Assembly: GCA_003534175.1 (NCBI GenBank) | Contig: DPFD01000242.1 | Coordinates: forward strand, 1,373-7,886 | Source: Chitinophagaceae bacterium | GTDB lineage: Bacteria > Bacteroidota > Bacteroidia > Chitinophagales > Chitinophagaceae | DNA: 6,514 nucleotides | Direction of reading: 5' to 3' | In this document: positions 6,419 to 6,514 of the stretch, in pieces | Numbering within the stretch: position 1 is the stretch's first letter | Layout of the letters: every line of letters starts with the position of its first letter | Notes under the pieces: generated by a model | Seen by the model: only the letters and a program-made list of their open reading frames with translations | What the model was told of the DNA's origin: nothing | Databases searched by the model: none | Position numbers and translations under genes: made by a program

Positions 6419-6514
6419 AACAGGCTCAAATATGGCTATTCTTTTTCAATCAGGCGCTTAAATTATTACTAAATTGCCGTTCCGATGGGTTATTTCACGA
6501 TGGCTGCATTCGGT
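6419..6514. other. Unresolved right edge, possible start of a divergent gene
   Basis: These 96 bases hold the namZ upstream region and the window edge. On the plus strand an ATG at 6485 opens a frame (MGYFTMAAFG) that runs off the end, preceded by TAAATTGC (6470-6477), a weak match to a -7 element. On the minus strand two short tails also run in from the edge, one ending PNAAIVK and stop near 6490, the other ending at 6458. The fragments are too short to decide between a divergent start and the end of an upstream gene. Confidence 0.25.
6427..6434 (-). promoter_or_regulatory. Candidate -7 promoter element for the namZ-fmt operon (CATATTTG)
   Basis: Read on the minus strand, 6434-6427 is CATATTTG, one mismatch from TAnnTTTG and identical to the element before the LysM gene. 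It ends 8 bases before the namZ ATG, so the transcript would be almost leaderless. A TTG (6449-6447) lies upstream, but the 12-base spacer is shorter than usual for a -33/-7 pair. This supports a promoter only moderately. Confidence 0.4.

Noticed and set aside
6258..6461. Plus-strand open frame of 67 codons over the namZ 5' end
   Set aside because: It reads antisense through the namZ signal peptide region and promoter and has no recognisable features.
1..6514. Search for mobile elements, CRISPR repeats, tRNA or rRNA genes, toxin-antitoxin pairs or defence genes
   Set aside because: All long frames are explained by conserved housekeeping or envelope genes. No repeated spacers, terminal inverted repeats, transposase motifs or tRNA-like sequences were seen, and no gap exceeds about 100 bases.

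Overview
The window looks like an ordinary chromosomal segment of a Bacteroidota bacterium, most likely from the Chitinophagaceae/Sphingobacteriia side. The reasons are: start codons without a convincing Shine-Dalgarno sequence, promoter-like elements of the Bacteroidota TAnnTTTG type just upstream of start codons, a transhydrogenase split into three genes, and exported proteins typical of that phylum. Coding density is high. I see no mobile element, CRISPR array, RNA gene or phage-like segment.

Left part, plus strand (3-1971): the end of pntAA, then complete pntAB and pntB. Together they encode a membrane-bound proton-translocating NAD(P) transhydrogenase, which uses the proton motive force to make NADPH from NADH. 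rsmF follows after only 20 bases (1992-3350). It encodes a NOL1/NOP2/Sun-family RNA cytosine-C5 methyltransferase with both catalytic cysteines. After a 57-base gap comes an exported protein (3408-4250) with an N-terminal LysM domain, a Pro/Ala/Lys-rich linker and a C-terminal RlpA-like double-psi beta-barrel.

Right part, minus strand (6418-4239): a secreted DUF1343/GH171 protein (NamZ-like exo-beta-N-acetylmuramidase) is followed by fmt, methionyl-tRNA formyltransferase. The two overlap in an ATGA, so they are probably one translationally coupled operon. fmt converges on the LysM gene and the two coding ends overlap by 12 bases. The last 96 bases hold the probable namZ promoter and an unresolved edge that may include the start of a divergent gene.

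The themes are redox balance (pnt), translation (rsmF, fmt) and peptidoglycan (LysM-barrel protein, NamZ). I found no clearly new biological system. The points most worth a second look are the RlpA-like barrel that keeps the His/Asp pair in a degenerate context, the relocated proton-channel histidine in the transhydrogenase, and the coupling of a wall hydrolase to fmt.
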